Assembly: GCF_035046485.1 (NCBI RefSeq)
Contig: NC_085138.1
Span: 22,724,800 to 22,788,799 of the forward strand
Length of the DNA: 64,000 nt
Source of the DNA: Aedes albopictus
Taxonomy: Eukaryota > Arthropoda > Insecta > Diptera > Culicidae
Reading direction: 5' to 3'
The stretch's first letter is position 1. The number at the start of each line of letters is the position of its first letter. The notes beneath the pieces are model-generated. The model searched no databases. It was not told the origin of the DNA and saw nothing but the letters and a program-made list of their open reading frames with translations. The translations under genes and the position numbers were made by a program. Positions 1-10,059 of this stretch are shown here, piece by piece.

Positions 1-489
1 ATAGAAATTTAAACAAACAGTGAAAATTAAACAATATTGGCAACCAAGTTAAGATTTGTTGTGAATTTTGTCAAAAACGTCGTGCTTTGTGTTTTTATGT
101 TCTTCGGAAAGGCGAAATATGCAATATTTGCTTAGCGTTGCATTGATTGCGCTTAAAAACTGCAACTAATTTTTAAATGATTCAAGATTACATTTTTAAC
201 AAATTTTTATTTTATTCGTACCTTTTATAAATAACTATTATTATTATGTAACACTACTTAACGTAGTAGCAAAAACTATTATCAAAAGTGTAGACCTGAG
301 CCCATGGTCTCCGGAGTAGTTTGGTTGATCTGGAATACTTATCTCAAAAGTATCTTGGAGTGACTCATAATATGCCAAGGGGATTACAGTTGAATGTGTA
401 ATGTTACAATTCATTGTGAAAATAACTACTGTTACTGTCAAGAGCTGTCAGTTTGCACGACCCTAATTGGCCCATAGATTTACAATAAC
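1..489. repeat. Gene-free leader with part of a locally repeated sequence
   Basis: No coding region is supported. Positions 240-480 contain phrases (a TGTAGACCTGAG stretch, then a stretch like GTTTGGCTGACCTGGAATAC) that recur, diverged, at about 1568-1620 and about 2190-2212. The segment therefore seems to be a diverged copy of the local repeat into which the hAT and TA elements downstream inserted. Positions 1-240 show nothing recognisable. Confidence 0.4.
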
Positions 490-497
490 ATCTAGTG

Positions 498-1502
498 CAG
501 CGTTTCTCAAACTATGGGTCGCGACCCACTGGTGGGTCGCGGGCTGATTTTTGTTGGGTCGCGAAACCTTTGTCGATATCATAATAAAAATGTATAAATT
601 ACCTTATCCCAAAACCTTTTTTGGCCATTTTCAAATTTGCATATACTGTCTTGTAGAATCGCCTGAGTTATTTCTAGAAATAAGGTTTCCCCAATAATAT
701 TCAAACTTTTATGCGTTCTCTAAAAATGGGTTAAAGATGTTGTTTACAGTTAGCATTTTCCGTTAAATTTACACATCAAGTTCAGCAGTAAAAATTCCAG
801 AAAATTTTTGAAATACCAAAAGTTTAACAAATTTCGACAAGAAACCAACGAACGTTTGTTGTTCACTGTTTTTTTGTTTTTTTTTTCGATAAAGTTTAAC
901 TTCTGTAAAATTCTGATTGGATGAATTTTGATAATCTGATGTTTTACAGAAATCAAAACAGCTGAACAGGTTTAAAAAAAGTGGTTTAAATTAACACCGT
1001 ATATATAGAAAAGTACTTACAACTCGATCTGTTTGAAGGATTTATTTTTTTTGCCCTATTAATCACGATACAAAATGCTTTTCATTTGAAGGCCACGTTT
1101 AAAGTTCCCCAATGCGTTTCACTGGCATTATATTTTTAACGACTCTGTGTAATTTTTATGTGTTCTTTATTGAAATTCCAAAAAAAAAGTGATGTTTATG
1201 TTAAAATGAACCAGACTAGTTGAGTTTGTAACAGAAACTTGCAAACATTTTGAATTCTTAAAACAAGGAACATACTGAAACTGATCACGTTTACTTTATT
1301 TTGACGTATCCAAAAAAAGTACACAGTAGATTTAAAAAAACTTAAAATTTTAAAGATTTAAGGTTATGTAACGTAGGTTTATCGAAAAAGTCAACATAAA
1401 TTTTCTAAAATGACGTATATTTTGAAAATATGTGCTGGTGGGTCGCCGAGTTCAATAACAATCAAAAGTGGGTCGCAGGCTGAAAAAGTTTGAGAACCCC
1501 TG
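498..1502. mobile_element. Non-autonomous hAT-type DNA transposon, complete ends
   Basis: The left end reads CAGCGTTTCTCAAACT and the right end, reverse complemented, CAGGGGTTCTCAAACT: the classical hAT terminal pattern. Subterminal GGGTCGC motifs occur in both ends. The element is flanked by a perfect 8-bp duplication ATCTAGTG (490-497 and 1503-1510), the hAT target-site length. A diverged uninterrupted version of the insertion site lies near 2105-2160. The 1005-bp interior has no open frame resembling a transposase, so it was presumably mobilised in trans. The internal AT-rich sequence is unrecognised. Confidence 0.88.
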
Positions 1503-2345
1503 ATCTAGTGGACTTCAGGTTGGTCCAGTAATCGCGGTTGATTATATAACGTTATGGCTGTTGTTACGAGTGTAGACCCGAAGTTCTGAACTCCATGATA
1601 GTTTGGCTGACCTGGAATACAGTCCCGATTCGTTCGTTGGCGGCTCGATAGATGGGCTGTCTCGATAGTTGAATGTTCACTGGTTGGGGCAAACCCCAAC
1701 TAAAAAGCACTGTCAATGTCAAAATCGATGTCAAAACGAGTTTGACGTCTGACCGCCGTCGCATCGCAGCTCCTATATACAGAACGTTTGTGCAGGTATG
1801 TGAGTGTTTCGTGACATATTTCTCGTTACTTGCGTGTGTCTACAGCATTTTGATCAGTTGTCAGTTGCCCCAACGAACGAACACGATTCGCTAATCGGGG
1901 CGCAATCGTGACCCAACGAGCGAATCCCCACTGTACCCCTATAGTGTCTCTAAATGACATGTTAGATTTCAAGAGATGCACGGATCCCAGCAGATTATGC
2001 AATGCTATTATTAATGGCGAAAACACATAAAGTCATTCTTGTAGATTTGAAGGACTGTATTATGTGACAGCTTGGACGAATCTGAAGGTCCCGAAGGTTT
2101 ATAATAATATCTAGTAGACTTCAGATTGGCCCAGTAACCGTGGTTGATTATGCAACGTTATTCAGTATAACAGATATGGCTACTGTTGCGAGTGTAGATC
2201 TGGAATATCCCCATAGTGTCTATAAAAGACATTCAATATTTCAAGAGCTTCACAGATCCCAGCAGATTATGCAATGCTATTATTTATGGCGAAAACACAT
2301 AAAATTATTCTTGTAGATTTGAAGCATTTTACTATGGGAATATGG
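1503..2345. repeat. Two tandem-related copies of a local dispersed repeat
   Basis: Two diverged copies lie head to tail. The first runs from the hAT right flank to about 2095, the second from about 2100 to 2345. Shared landmarks are CTAGTAGACTTCAG, GGTTGATTAT, a GGAATA...CCCCATAGTGTCT block, and GATCCCAGCAGATTATGCAA followed by GGCGAAAACACATAAA. The first copy carries two insertions absent from the second. No coding capacity is evident. Confidence 0.7.
1620..1933. mobile_element. 314-bp TA-flanked MITE
   Basis: Terminal inverted repeats begin CAGTCCCGATTCGTTCGTTGG on the left strand reading (diverged) and CAGTGGGGATTCGCTCGTTGG from the right. TA dinucleotides flank it at 1618-1619 and 1934-1935. 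The sister repeat at about 2206-2222 has an uninterrupted GGAATATCCCCATAG at this position, so the insertion and its TA duplication are supported by an empty-site paralogue. The superfamily is not determined. Confidence 0.8.
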
Positions 2346-2513
2346 AACACCTAGAATATCTCAGAATATAAAACACCTTTTGATATTTTTGATAAAAGGT
2401 TTTATTAATATATACGAACGTAATCCATATCCAAATACAGCTTCTAGAACAATATGTATGTCAATTATTTCGTTTCTCCAATGGTGTTCAGGATGTTCTA
2501 GGTTGTCAATGAA

Positions 2514-2661
2514 CAGGCTTATTCTGCGCGGCATGTGAGGTGAGACAAGTCGAATGAGGTGACAAAAGTCGACTCGATCCCATTTGAATTGCATTAGTCG
2601 TCTCACGTCACGTGATACGAAACCGTCCGTCTCACCTCACACGCCGCGCAGAATAAGCCTG
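2514..2661. mobile_element. 148-bp palindromic MITE (copy 1)
   Basis: It begins CAGGCTTATTCTGCGCGGC and ends with the inverse complement, with long GTGAGGTGAGAC-type arms. It is the reverse complement of the element at 7081-7227. No convincing target duplication is visible. It ends about 190 bp upstream of the first visible lectin exon. Confidence 0.85.
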
Positions 2662-2851
2662 AAAGTTTCAATTACAAATATTACCATTTTTTTCTTAATA
2701 GAGGACTCAATTTGCAACAACTTTGCCGAAGACAGTGTTCAATTTTTATTAAATGTGTGAATTTATATAGCCGTTTCTATGTTGGGGGACCCCTCCGGCT
2801 CCAAAGGGTTGAAATTAAATACAAATCTAATTTTTACAATCCGTTTTCCAG

Positions 2852-4037
2852 ACTCAACACCTCCTCCCGACAGTCCCGGGTAATGCAGCCCACGCCGGTA
2901 GGAATTGGCCAAACCCATCAGTACATCCCGGCATCCAGTTTCTACATCAACAAAAGGATCGGTGAAGCCGTCGAAATGGGCACCCCCGCAGCAAAGGTCA
3001 TCGGTCCGTCGGGATACGCGGAAAACCAGCTTACACCTCCCTCGGCACAAAGCTCGTTTACGCCCATGCGACAGAACTTCGGCGGAGCCAGCCCAACGGA
3101 ACTTCTGTCCTCGCCACGTGAGGTCTCGGAAACGGATCTGTATCTGTTGGGCGCAATTGAGAAGCTGGTGTACCGAGTGGATTACATGGAGAACCGATTG
3201 CGACGGGCGGAGCAGATCATCTACTACCTGATGGCGGGGAACAATCAGAAGCTGGGTAAGGCTCCTTCCTAAGCAGTATTGGCTAGTTAACGTTAGTTAT
3301 TAAGTGCACATTTGGGCTGCTTTATCTCGGGACCCAAAGCAAAGTTCTTCAGGAGGTCAAGAGAATTCTGGCAATACGCTATGCATCATTTTGCTGTTTT
3401 GTCACTAGGTGGCGCTGGTAATCAAGATCAATCATAGATGTCTAATAACTTTCTCACCTTTTCAGAATCATGTCCGGACAACTTCACCCGAGTGCAAGAC
3501 ATCTGCTACCACTTCGGTGTCGATCGAGGCTTGAACTGGAAATCGGCCAGCACGTTGTGCAAGTCCTACGGTGGACATTTGGCAGAGTTTGAAACCAGTA
3601 CCGAGTTCCAGGACGTGGTAGCATTCATCCTCAACAACCAGCAGAATCGCGGCAAAGAGTTCTGGCTCGGTGGTCTGAACCCGGGACTGCTTTGGATCTG
3701 GACTCAGTCCGCCAAACCGGTGAACCCTAATACGAATCTGACATCGATGTCCACGGGTGCCAAGGCTGGGACGAGTACCACATCGACAACCACGGAACTG
3801 CCAGAAACGAACAGGGATGGCAACAAAATCGTTAACAAACCCCCGAAGCAGAGCGAACCAACCCTGGAAATTACCGGAACTGGTCGGTGTTTGAAGCTGA
3901 CCTACAACGGAGGGTTGTACACTTACGGATATTCCGGACAGGACTGCTCGAACCGGTACAACTACATCTGCGAGCTCAAGAGCAAGTCGCTGGATAACGA
4001 AATCAAGCGCTTAGCGAAGCAACTAGATTTGGATTAG
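2852..4037 (+). CDS. C-type lectin domain protein, last two visible exons
   Basis: Two exons are visible: 2852-3255 (after acceptor CCGTTTTCCAG) and 3466-4037 (stop TAG), joined across a 210-bp GTAAGG...TTTTCAG intron. The join gives an in-frame NNQKL-ESCPDNF. About 324 residues are visible; 5' exon(s) with the start lie upstream or outside the window. A low-complexity N-terminal part is followed by a helical, possibly coiled stretch (LGAIEKLVYRVDYMENRL), then a C-type lectin domain with six cysteines and an FWLGG/WIW core. The usual sugar/calcium motifs (EPN or QPD, and WND) are not seen, so calcium-dependent sugar binding is doubtful. A Thr/Ser/Pro-rich insertion (about 3750-3860) sits inside the domain. 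Whether the protein is secreted or membrane-anchored cannot be told without the 5' exons. The gene converges with COX7A, with 73 bp between stop codons. Confidence 0.85.
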
Positions 4038-4069
4038 TAAATAAGACGAAATTAGATTTGTAAGATTAA

Positions 4070-4091
4070 TTTATTGAAATGTTAATTTATT
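4070..4091 (-). promoter_or_regulatory. Paired AATAAA poly(A) signals of COX7A
   Basis: TTTATT occurs at 4070-4075 and 4086-4091 on the plus strand, giving two AATAAA hexamers on the minus strand 20-41 bp past the COX7A stop. They begin only about 33 bp beyond the lectin stop, so the two convergent transcripts must overlap or terminate back to back. Confidence 0.6.
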
Positions 4092-4110
4092 AAAAAACCG
4101 CCAGTTTAAA

Positions 4111-4455
4111 CTATTTCAATGCCATCATCGAAATGAACGCCAGAGAACAGCCCAACCCAACGACGGACAGTCCCACCGTCGAGACATACAGCATGCGGTC
4201 CATTGGTCCTCCCTTTAGCCACACCGGAAGATTGTCCTTGACTTGAAACCGGGCCTGTTTGTCCTTGAGCAGCTTGTAACCGGCGGCGATTTCATTGACT
4301 CGGCCAGACGCACCAGCTGCACGTCCACATTGGGATTCCTCTTCGGTTTTCGGGGGACACTTTTTCTTCGTTAGGAAGCTTCTTGCGGCTTGCTGCTGGA
4401 TGGTTTTCGGGTGAAGTTTATAAAGGTTGACAGACGACTTCAGCAAGAGCGACAT
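4111..4455 (-). CDS. COX7A: Cytochrome c oxidase subunit 7A, mitochondrial
   Basis: Single-exon frame of 114 residues. Cytochrome oxidase (complex IV) moves electrons from cytochrome c to oxygen in the inner mitochondrial membrane; 7A is a small nuclear-encoded structural subunit. The N-terminus (MSLLLKSSVNLYKL...) is Arg/Lys/Ser-rich like a mitochondrial presequence. The mature part carries the family block QARFQVKDNLPVWLKGG followed by one hydrophobic segment (MLYVSTVGLSVVGLG..., roughly residues 85-110). The start at 4455 is preferred over the upstream in-frame ATG at 4575 because the intervening residues do not look like a presequence and the length then fits the family. The gene converges on the lectin gene. 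Confidence 0.93.
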   Translation of the reverse strand: MSLLLKSSVNLYKLHPKTIQQQAARSFLTKKKCPPKTEEESQCGRAAGASGRVNEIAAGYKLLKDKQARFQVKDNLPVWLKGGPMDRMLYVSTVGLSVVGLGCSLAFISMMALK

Positions 4456-4689
4456 TTTCGTGCGTTTGAGGTTGATGTGTTGTTTCCAAACAAATGACCA
4501 GTGAAGTGAGCAAGGATGACTTGATTGGAGTGATTCAAATGTCTGATTGTTTGTACTCCCCCAAAACTTCTCCAAAACTAGTGATTTTTACTGCCGGCAG
4601 TGATGTTTCAGGCGATGAAAAATTACATATACCTACATTTATTTGTCTAACATCACAATTAAGATAAGACATATTCAACAATAGTACGC

Positions 4690-5045
4690 CACAATACTCG
4701 GATCGTGGCTGCCGTTCTACATCCTCGGTCACTCCCAATACTCGCCAGATCACACTGAACCTGGTCTGCCCATCGCAGTCTTTATGCCAACCGGTTCAGT
4801 AGCGAACACTAACTTTGCAGGGTTTTGTCCGGCATTCTTGCAGCATGCTCTGCTCACTGTATCCTTCCGGCTTTGGTCATCTTCTGGATGCTGGGTTCGC
4901 CGTAGAGCGAGTTCATGGTTTATCCTTCTCCGCCACGCACCGTTCCCCTGCATACCGCTGAAGATCGTCTTTAGCAAGCGTCGTTCAAAAACGCTGGTCT
5001 TCATCGAGCATTCTCAAAACCTCTACGAGACTAATTGGTCGTCTA
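4690..5045 (-). mobile_element. Non-LTR retrotransposon C-terminal remnant
   Basis: The minus-strand translation contains VFERRLLKTIF, GAWRRRINHEL and, later, PAKLVFATEPVG and GRP. These are landmarks of the C-terminal region downstream of reverse transcriptase in insect RTE/jockey-type non-LTR elements. The middle is frame-damaged and only about 100 residues survive. It lies just beyond the COX7A 5' end; the strand may be coincidental. Positions 5046-5380 show nothing else except one arm of the foldback element also seen at 8635-8793 (5344-5372). Confidence 0.6.
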
Positions 5046-5379
5046 AATGTTACTTGGTCGGTCTTATTGGCATTATGTACTTGGTACGGGGATGTATATT
5101 TTTAGACCGCAGCTTCTTCTGGAGCACGGATAATAATACATCGAAGCCGAACCTCACATTTTCAAAAGAACAATTTGGAAAAAAAAAATACGAAATGGGG
5201 CCGGCAACAGGTTTATCGGAAACAATCAAAGGTTTCCGGTAGGGGAAATGGTTATTTCTAGGGATGCAGGATGTAATCCTGGAATTCCAAGAAAAAACTA
5301 TTGAATCAAGATAGAAGCTGTTCAATTCAGATAAAAGCATCAACATCATATGCGATCATGTGTTGGCTGGGTAAGTTTC

Positions 5380-6790
5380 CTGGAGGTTTGTCTGAGTTCT
5401 AACTGGGTTTTTCCAGGCTTTTTTCCAAAGATCTATTCAGGGTTTCTCGGATTTGCTCCCATAGTCCCTTCCAAGATTCCTGAAAGTTGTTGGAATTTCT
5501 ACCAAAGTTCCTTTTAGAATTTCTGCATAAGTTTTTCACAGGCTTTTCTGGCATTGTTTCCAGAGTTACCAGGGGGTTTCCTTCCGAAGATCCCAACCAA
5601 ATTATCCCATAGTTCCTTCAGAAGTTTCCCTTAATGAATTTTCCAACAGTTTCTCTCAGTATTTTTGTGAGACTTCTGCAGAATTTCTTTCAAGGATTTC
5701 TGCCAAAAAAAATAAATAAATAAATAAATAAAATAAAATTGCCAAGTTCTTCTCGTTATTTTTTTCTTATAGTTATTATCGGAGTTCGTCGAGAGATTCC
5801 ACCAGAATTCTCCCAGATTCAACGGGACTCATACAACGAATTTCATAGGCTATCCCGAGAGTAACTATTAGAAATTAAAACCCGAAAGGAACATTACAAA
5901 AATCCCGGGATAATTCTCGGATCGAATTCTAGGAAGCACACAGCGATATCGGGAAAAGCTCTAAGAGAAATCTCAGGATTATCGTAGCAAGAAAACTCGG
6001 AGACAACTATGAGAGAAGAACTGCTTGAAATATATCAACAATATTTTCAGCAGAAATCCTACAAAGAACGTTGAATGACACCCTGGGAGAAACCATGAGA
6101 GAAAGTCCAGGATCAGTCCTGATGAACTCTGAGAGACATCCCGAGAGCAACGCCGGAAGGAATCTTCAAATGGAAGTTCTGGGAGAAACTTCGAGAGTTC
6201 TTTCAGAAAAAAACATCAAGAGAAATCCCGCGAGGGATTTTAAGAATAATCTCTTGTAGACATTTCGGGAGTAACTTTGGAGTAAAGCTTTTCCTCGAAA
6301 ATCTTTGGGAGAAATCCCGGGAGGAACGCCGGAAGGAATTGTGTAAAATAGTTCAATACGAATCCCGGAATAAACTCCAAGAGAAATCCCGTGACAATAT
6401 CTGAGAAGTATCCTGGGAGAATCTCAAATACCGGGTTAAGCTCGGGGAAAAATAACCACACATTTCTAGGCGAAACCGCTGGAAGAACGCTGAGAGGTAT
6501 CTAGCGAGGGACTCTGGGAATTATACATTTGAGAGAAATTCTGCAAGAACCCTGTGAAAAGGTCCATGCGAAATCGGTAGTAATTCAGGAATCGTGGAGG
6601 ATTCTAAAAAACTGATTTCAAGAATGGGTGAAATCTTGAGGAAAATTTAACGAGAAATACAAAGAAAAAAAAATCGTGAAAAATACGGAAGGAATCTTGT
6701 GAGAAATACTAGAAGATATTCCAAAAGGTACCTCTAAAAGAGTTTAATGAAGAATTCCTGACGCAATTTCTGGAGAAATCCTTATGTCTG
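5380..6790. repeat. Degenerate strand-switching repeat family, copy 1
   Basis: Up to about 5850 the plus strand reads as diverged TTCCTCCAGGAATTTCT units. From about 5860 it switches to the complementary purine-rich form (GGGAGAAATCCCGGGAGG). Landmarks such as ACGCCGGAAGGAATC and TACGGAAGGAATCTTGTG align with copies at 17.5-20.5, 26.3-28.3 and 32.1-32.7 kb in the same order. An (AATA)n tract lies at about 5709-5732. Open frames here are periodic artefacts. Confidence 0.65.
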
Positions 6791-7080
6791 GATGATTTTT
6801 AAGTACCAGAACCATCAACGTCAACCTGATATTTTCAGAATCTTATTGGAATGGTTGGCTTGCAGAAAACCCAAGTAGCAATTTTGATTTTTTAGAAGTT
6901 TTTTAGCGATTCAAAAACCCTAACCATAAAACCTAATATTTGTAGTTTCAGACGTCCCCCTCTTATTTCTCTAGCACGGTTATCCAGATTTCTTATGGAT
7001 TCAACTTGCTTTCCACAAATTCATTCATAGAAATCTGCAACACAGAGTAAATTCCATTACTTAAAACCATAGCCACGAAA

Positions 7081-7227
7081 CAGGCTTATTCTGCGCGGCG
7101 TGTGAGTTGAGACAGATGGTTTCGTCTCACGTGACGTGAGACGATTAATGTAAATCAAATGGGGCGAGTCGACTTTTGTCACCTCATTCGACTCGTCTCA
7201 CCTCACACGCCGCGCAGAATAAGCCTG
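7081..7227. mobile_element. 147-bp palindromic MITE (copy 2, inverted)
   Basis: Same element as 2514-2661 but in opposite orientation. It starts CAGGCTTATTCTGCGCGGC and ends with the inverse complement; the interior matches the reverse complement of copy 1 almost throughout (TTTTGTCACCTCATTCGACT shared). Positions 6790-7080 show no gene. Confidence 0.85.
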
Positions 7228-7264
7228 ACTGAAAGGCGGCTTGCATTAATGACCAGCACCATAC

Positions 7265-7448
7265 GCGCCAACTTGTGACGTAGTTGGGGGGGCGAAGCCT
7301 CTCAAAATCAATGAAATTCGAAAAATATCGACGCAATTCATCTTGTTTAGGCATATTCACGTGAAAACTAGTGCATTGAGCTGAAAAAAATTGTATATTG
7401 TCCAATTTTGGAGAGCTTCGCCCCCCCAACTACGTCACAAGTTGGCGC
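7265..7448. mobile_element. 184-bp inverted-repeat element with 11-bp direct flanks
   Basis: Arms GCGCCAACTTGTGACGTAGT and its complement are about 38 bp long and nearly perfect, including the G-run and GCGAAGC. An identical ATGACCAGCAC occurs at 7249-7259 and 7451-7461, with a few extra bases between the left repeat and the arm. This looks like an unusually long target duplication; the superfamily is unclear. Confidence 0.7.
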
Positions 7449-7667
7449 CTATGACCAGCACAAAAATGTTTTTAACCCTTCAGCGCGCGCGCTGTTGTAA
7501 AAAGTACAACACTACCGAAAAACCTCGTATACAGCGCGAGCGCGGTGCAGTTTCGGTTGCTTGATGGCGCGCGTCCTGGAAGGTTAAATTTATCATGGTA
7601 AAACGCGATTATGGACTGACAAACGATTCTTGTGTGCGTTTTGTTTCCTCCCATATCAACCGGTTCG

Positions 7668-7731
7668 ATAGCCGAGTGGTAGCGTGCGAGCCTGGTGATC
7701 CCAAGGTTCTTGGTTCGAATCCGGCTGCCAA
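7668..7731 (+). mobile_element. tRNA-related SINE head
   Basis: A Pol III A-box-like TAGCCGAGTGG and a B-box GGTTCGAATCC lie about 38 bp apart, followed by CGGCTGCC. The 5' side cannot pair with the 3' acceptor-like sequence, so this is a tRNA-derived repeat rather than a functional tRNA. Its 3' boundary is not clear. Positions 7732-8180 show no gene. Confidence 0.5.
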
Positions 7732-8179
7732 CAGAAACTTTTTTAAATTGTAAATAGGGTCCATGGTAAAATTGAAAACATTAGTCTGTTGAATTGAAAC
7801 GAAACTCAGTCTGCACAAATTTACTGGTGTTGTGTATTTAAATTAACCCTCAGAGTAGTAATTTCAACCGCAAGCCGTCTTTCAGTGTAGTGAGCAAACG
7901 TTATACAGTAGCATAAACAAGAGCATAAACGACGCGAGCGCCGCGACTATACACTGAATATTTGAATCGACCGTTAAAACGGTGTCGATGGGGAGCGATT
8001 AGAGTATGACATCTGTGTCTGCAACTTCTTCACGGAACCACAAACTTCCGGCAAGAACATTTAGTCTTACGTGTCAGCTTTTCGCCCGCTGTTTTATAAA
8101 TCTATGGTTTTATCTTTTAATTTCAATAGCAAATTTCTCTCAGGTTTCCATTAGTAAAAATACAAGATTTGTGTATGGA

Positions 8180-9780
8180 ATTCTCTATGAATGCCTTATT
8201 CTGCCAAGGATTTTTCCAGGAATTCTCTCAAGAATCCCTCCAGGATACTTTTTCGAAAATCTTCCAGGCATGTTTCCAGGGCTCCCTTTTGGAAATCTTC
8301 CTGGGAATTCTTCCTAAACAAATTCTGCTAAATATTCCTACATGACCTTATCTATGATTATCTTTTTGAAATTACTCATTTTGTAAAAAAATCTACAAAA
8401 TCATTCAAAGATCATTCAATCAACTCACGTGGCAATAATTTCTTTTGAAATTTTAGTAAGAAATTTCTCTCAGGTTTCCCTTGAGAAAACACATACAAAT
8501 TTTATAAGGGATTCTCTATGAATGCTTCTGAAAATTTTTTAAAGGATTTTGTAAGCTTTTCTGTGGCGATTTTTCTCAAAGAATTTTTCTATATTTTTCG
8601 TCAGCAATTTCTAATAAAGAATGCGTACACTCAACCCAACCAACACACGATCGCATATGTTGTTGAATAGGATGCTAAAGTGGAGGCGATATGCGTACAC
8701 TTTACACGCGGTTAAATGGAAGCATGTACGTATAAATATGGCCTCCACTTTAGCATCCTATTCTACATCATATACGACTTCGTGTTGGCTGGGAACAAGT
8801 TCTGGGAGTACAGTTTCGGGAATCCTAGTAAAAACCAGTATCTTCTAAAACTATTGAACATATGGATTACTTTAATAGTTTCCCGTCCGATGTCCTTAGT
8901 GGAGTCCTTAGTGAATTTTTGAAGAAATACCTCCGAATTATTTTCCGCATTTCTCTGCTGATATTTTGTAAGTAATTCCATCATTCTGCTTTCTTTCAAA
9001 GCTTCATTTTAGAAATCCTGCAGGATTTACATAAGGCTGATACAAATTTCATATTGACTTTTCATTCACAAAAAAATCTTCAGGGACACATATTAAGATG
9101 ATTCCAGTCATTATTGAATGCCCTTGCATGATTTCTTAAGGGATTACTTCAATGGTTCCTCCAGGAATTTATCCACGGTTCGTGCCAGGTAATCCTCCAT
9201 AGGTAATTTCAAGAATTCCACCAGGAATACTTTCGAAGGTACCTTCAGGAATTATTCCAAGCTTTCTTCCAGATTATTTTTCAAGGCCTCTCCAAGAATT
9301 TCAAAGATGTTTGCAGAATACGTTATTCTTCCAAAAACTTCTACATATTTCTTTTGAAGATTCCTCAGCAATAGTCCAGAGGATTTCTCCAGGAATTATT
9401 TTGATGATTTCGCCAGAAAGCATTTCAACAATTCTTTAAGATTTTTTCCTAAAATTTGACCTAAAATTCTACCAAGAATTTCTCCAGTACATCTTGAACT
9501 CTATCTGTTTTTTTTTCACAATTCCTCCAGAAAATCGACCGCAGACTTGTCTATCAAGCATTTTTTTTAAGGATGTCTCCAAGAAATATTTTAAGTTTTT
9601 CTATGAAGATTTCTCCACGGATTCTTTCAATCAATTGTTTGGAAATTCTTTCAAGATTTGCTTCCAAAAATTTCAAGGATTCCTCTAAAAAATCTTCTAT
9701 GGAATGCATTTGGAATTATTCTAAGAATTCCCTTATAATGGTTTAAAAAAATATTTAAATGTTTTTTCGACAATTCCTTT
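8180..9780. repeat. Degenerate pyrimidine-form repeats
   Basis: The stretch is largely diverged AATTCCTCCAGGAATTTT-type units on the plus strand. It is interrupted at 8635-8793 by a foldback element and contains a local duplication (TTTCTCTCAGGTTTCC at about 8132 and about 8463). No coding region is supported; the open frames are artefacts of stop-poor repeat units. Confidence 0.55.
8635..8793. repeat. 159-bp foldback element
   Basis: Outer arms read CCCAaCCAACAC (left) and the inverse of GTGTTGGCTGGG (right). Inner arms ATAGGATGCTAAAGTGGAGGC are almost perfectly inverted. A solitary arm of the same family is at 5344-5372. Confidence 0.65.
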
Positions 9781-9783
9781 TAA

Positions 9784-10028
9784 GGACAGACTTGTTAGAA
9801 TCCCAAAATGGCCGATACAATGGCCAACTTTGGCACCTATTTCACGATTTCGAAAGCACAAATCTCATCATAGACAAAACTAGCGTATATAATCGTCTTA
9901 TTTTAAGCTTATTGTAAGTGAGCAAGAACAGAATAATAAAAGGCGCTATTGTGTGAAGCTTGCTTCTTGAGATTTGTGCGTCTGAAGTTCTGATGCACTG
10001 TTGAAGCGGGATTTCAAGACGTTTGTCC
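9784..10028. mobile_element. TTAA-flanked piggyBac-like MITE, copy 1
   Basis: TTAA flanks both ends (9780-9783 and 10029-10032). The ends are GGACAGACTTGTTAGAATCCC-like and its imperfect inverse GGGATTTCAAGACGTTTGTCC. A second 244-bp copy lies at 23079-23322, also TTAA-flanked and highly similar. TTAA targets are typical of piggyBac; no transposase is encoded. Confidence 0.8.
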
Positions 10029-10059
10029 TTAAGATCTGTCCATCTTCGAAAAGTTTTGT

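Noticed and set aside
4456..4575. Upstream in-frame start for COX7A (MEKFWGS...)
   Set aside because: The extension lacks presequence features, whereas MSLLLKSS... at 4455 fits a mitochondrial presequence and the family length.
7668..7731. tRNA gene
   Set aside because: No acceptor-stem pairing and no proper anticodon arm; best read as a SINE head.
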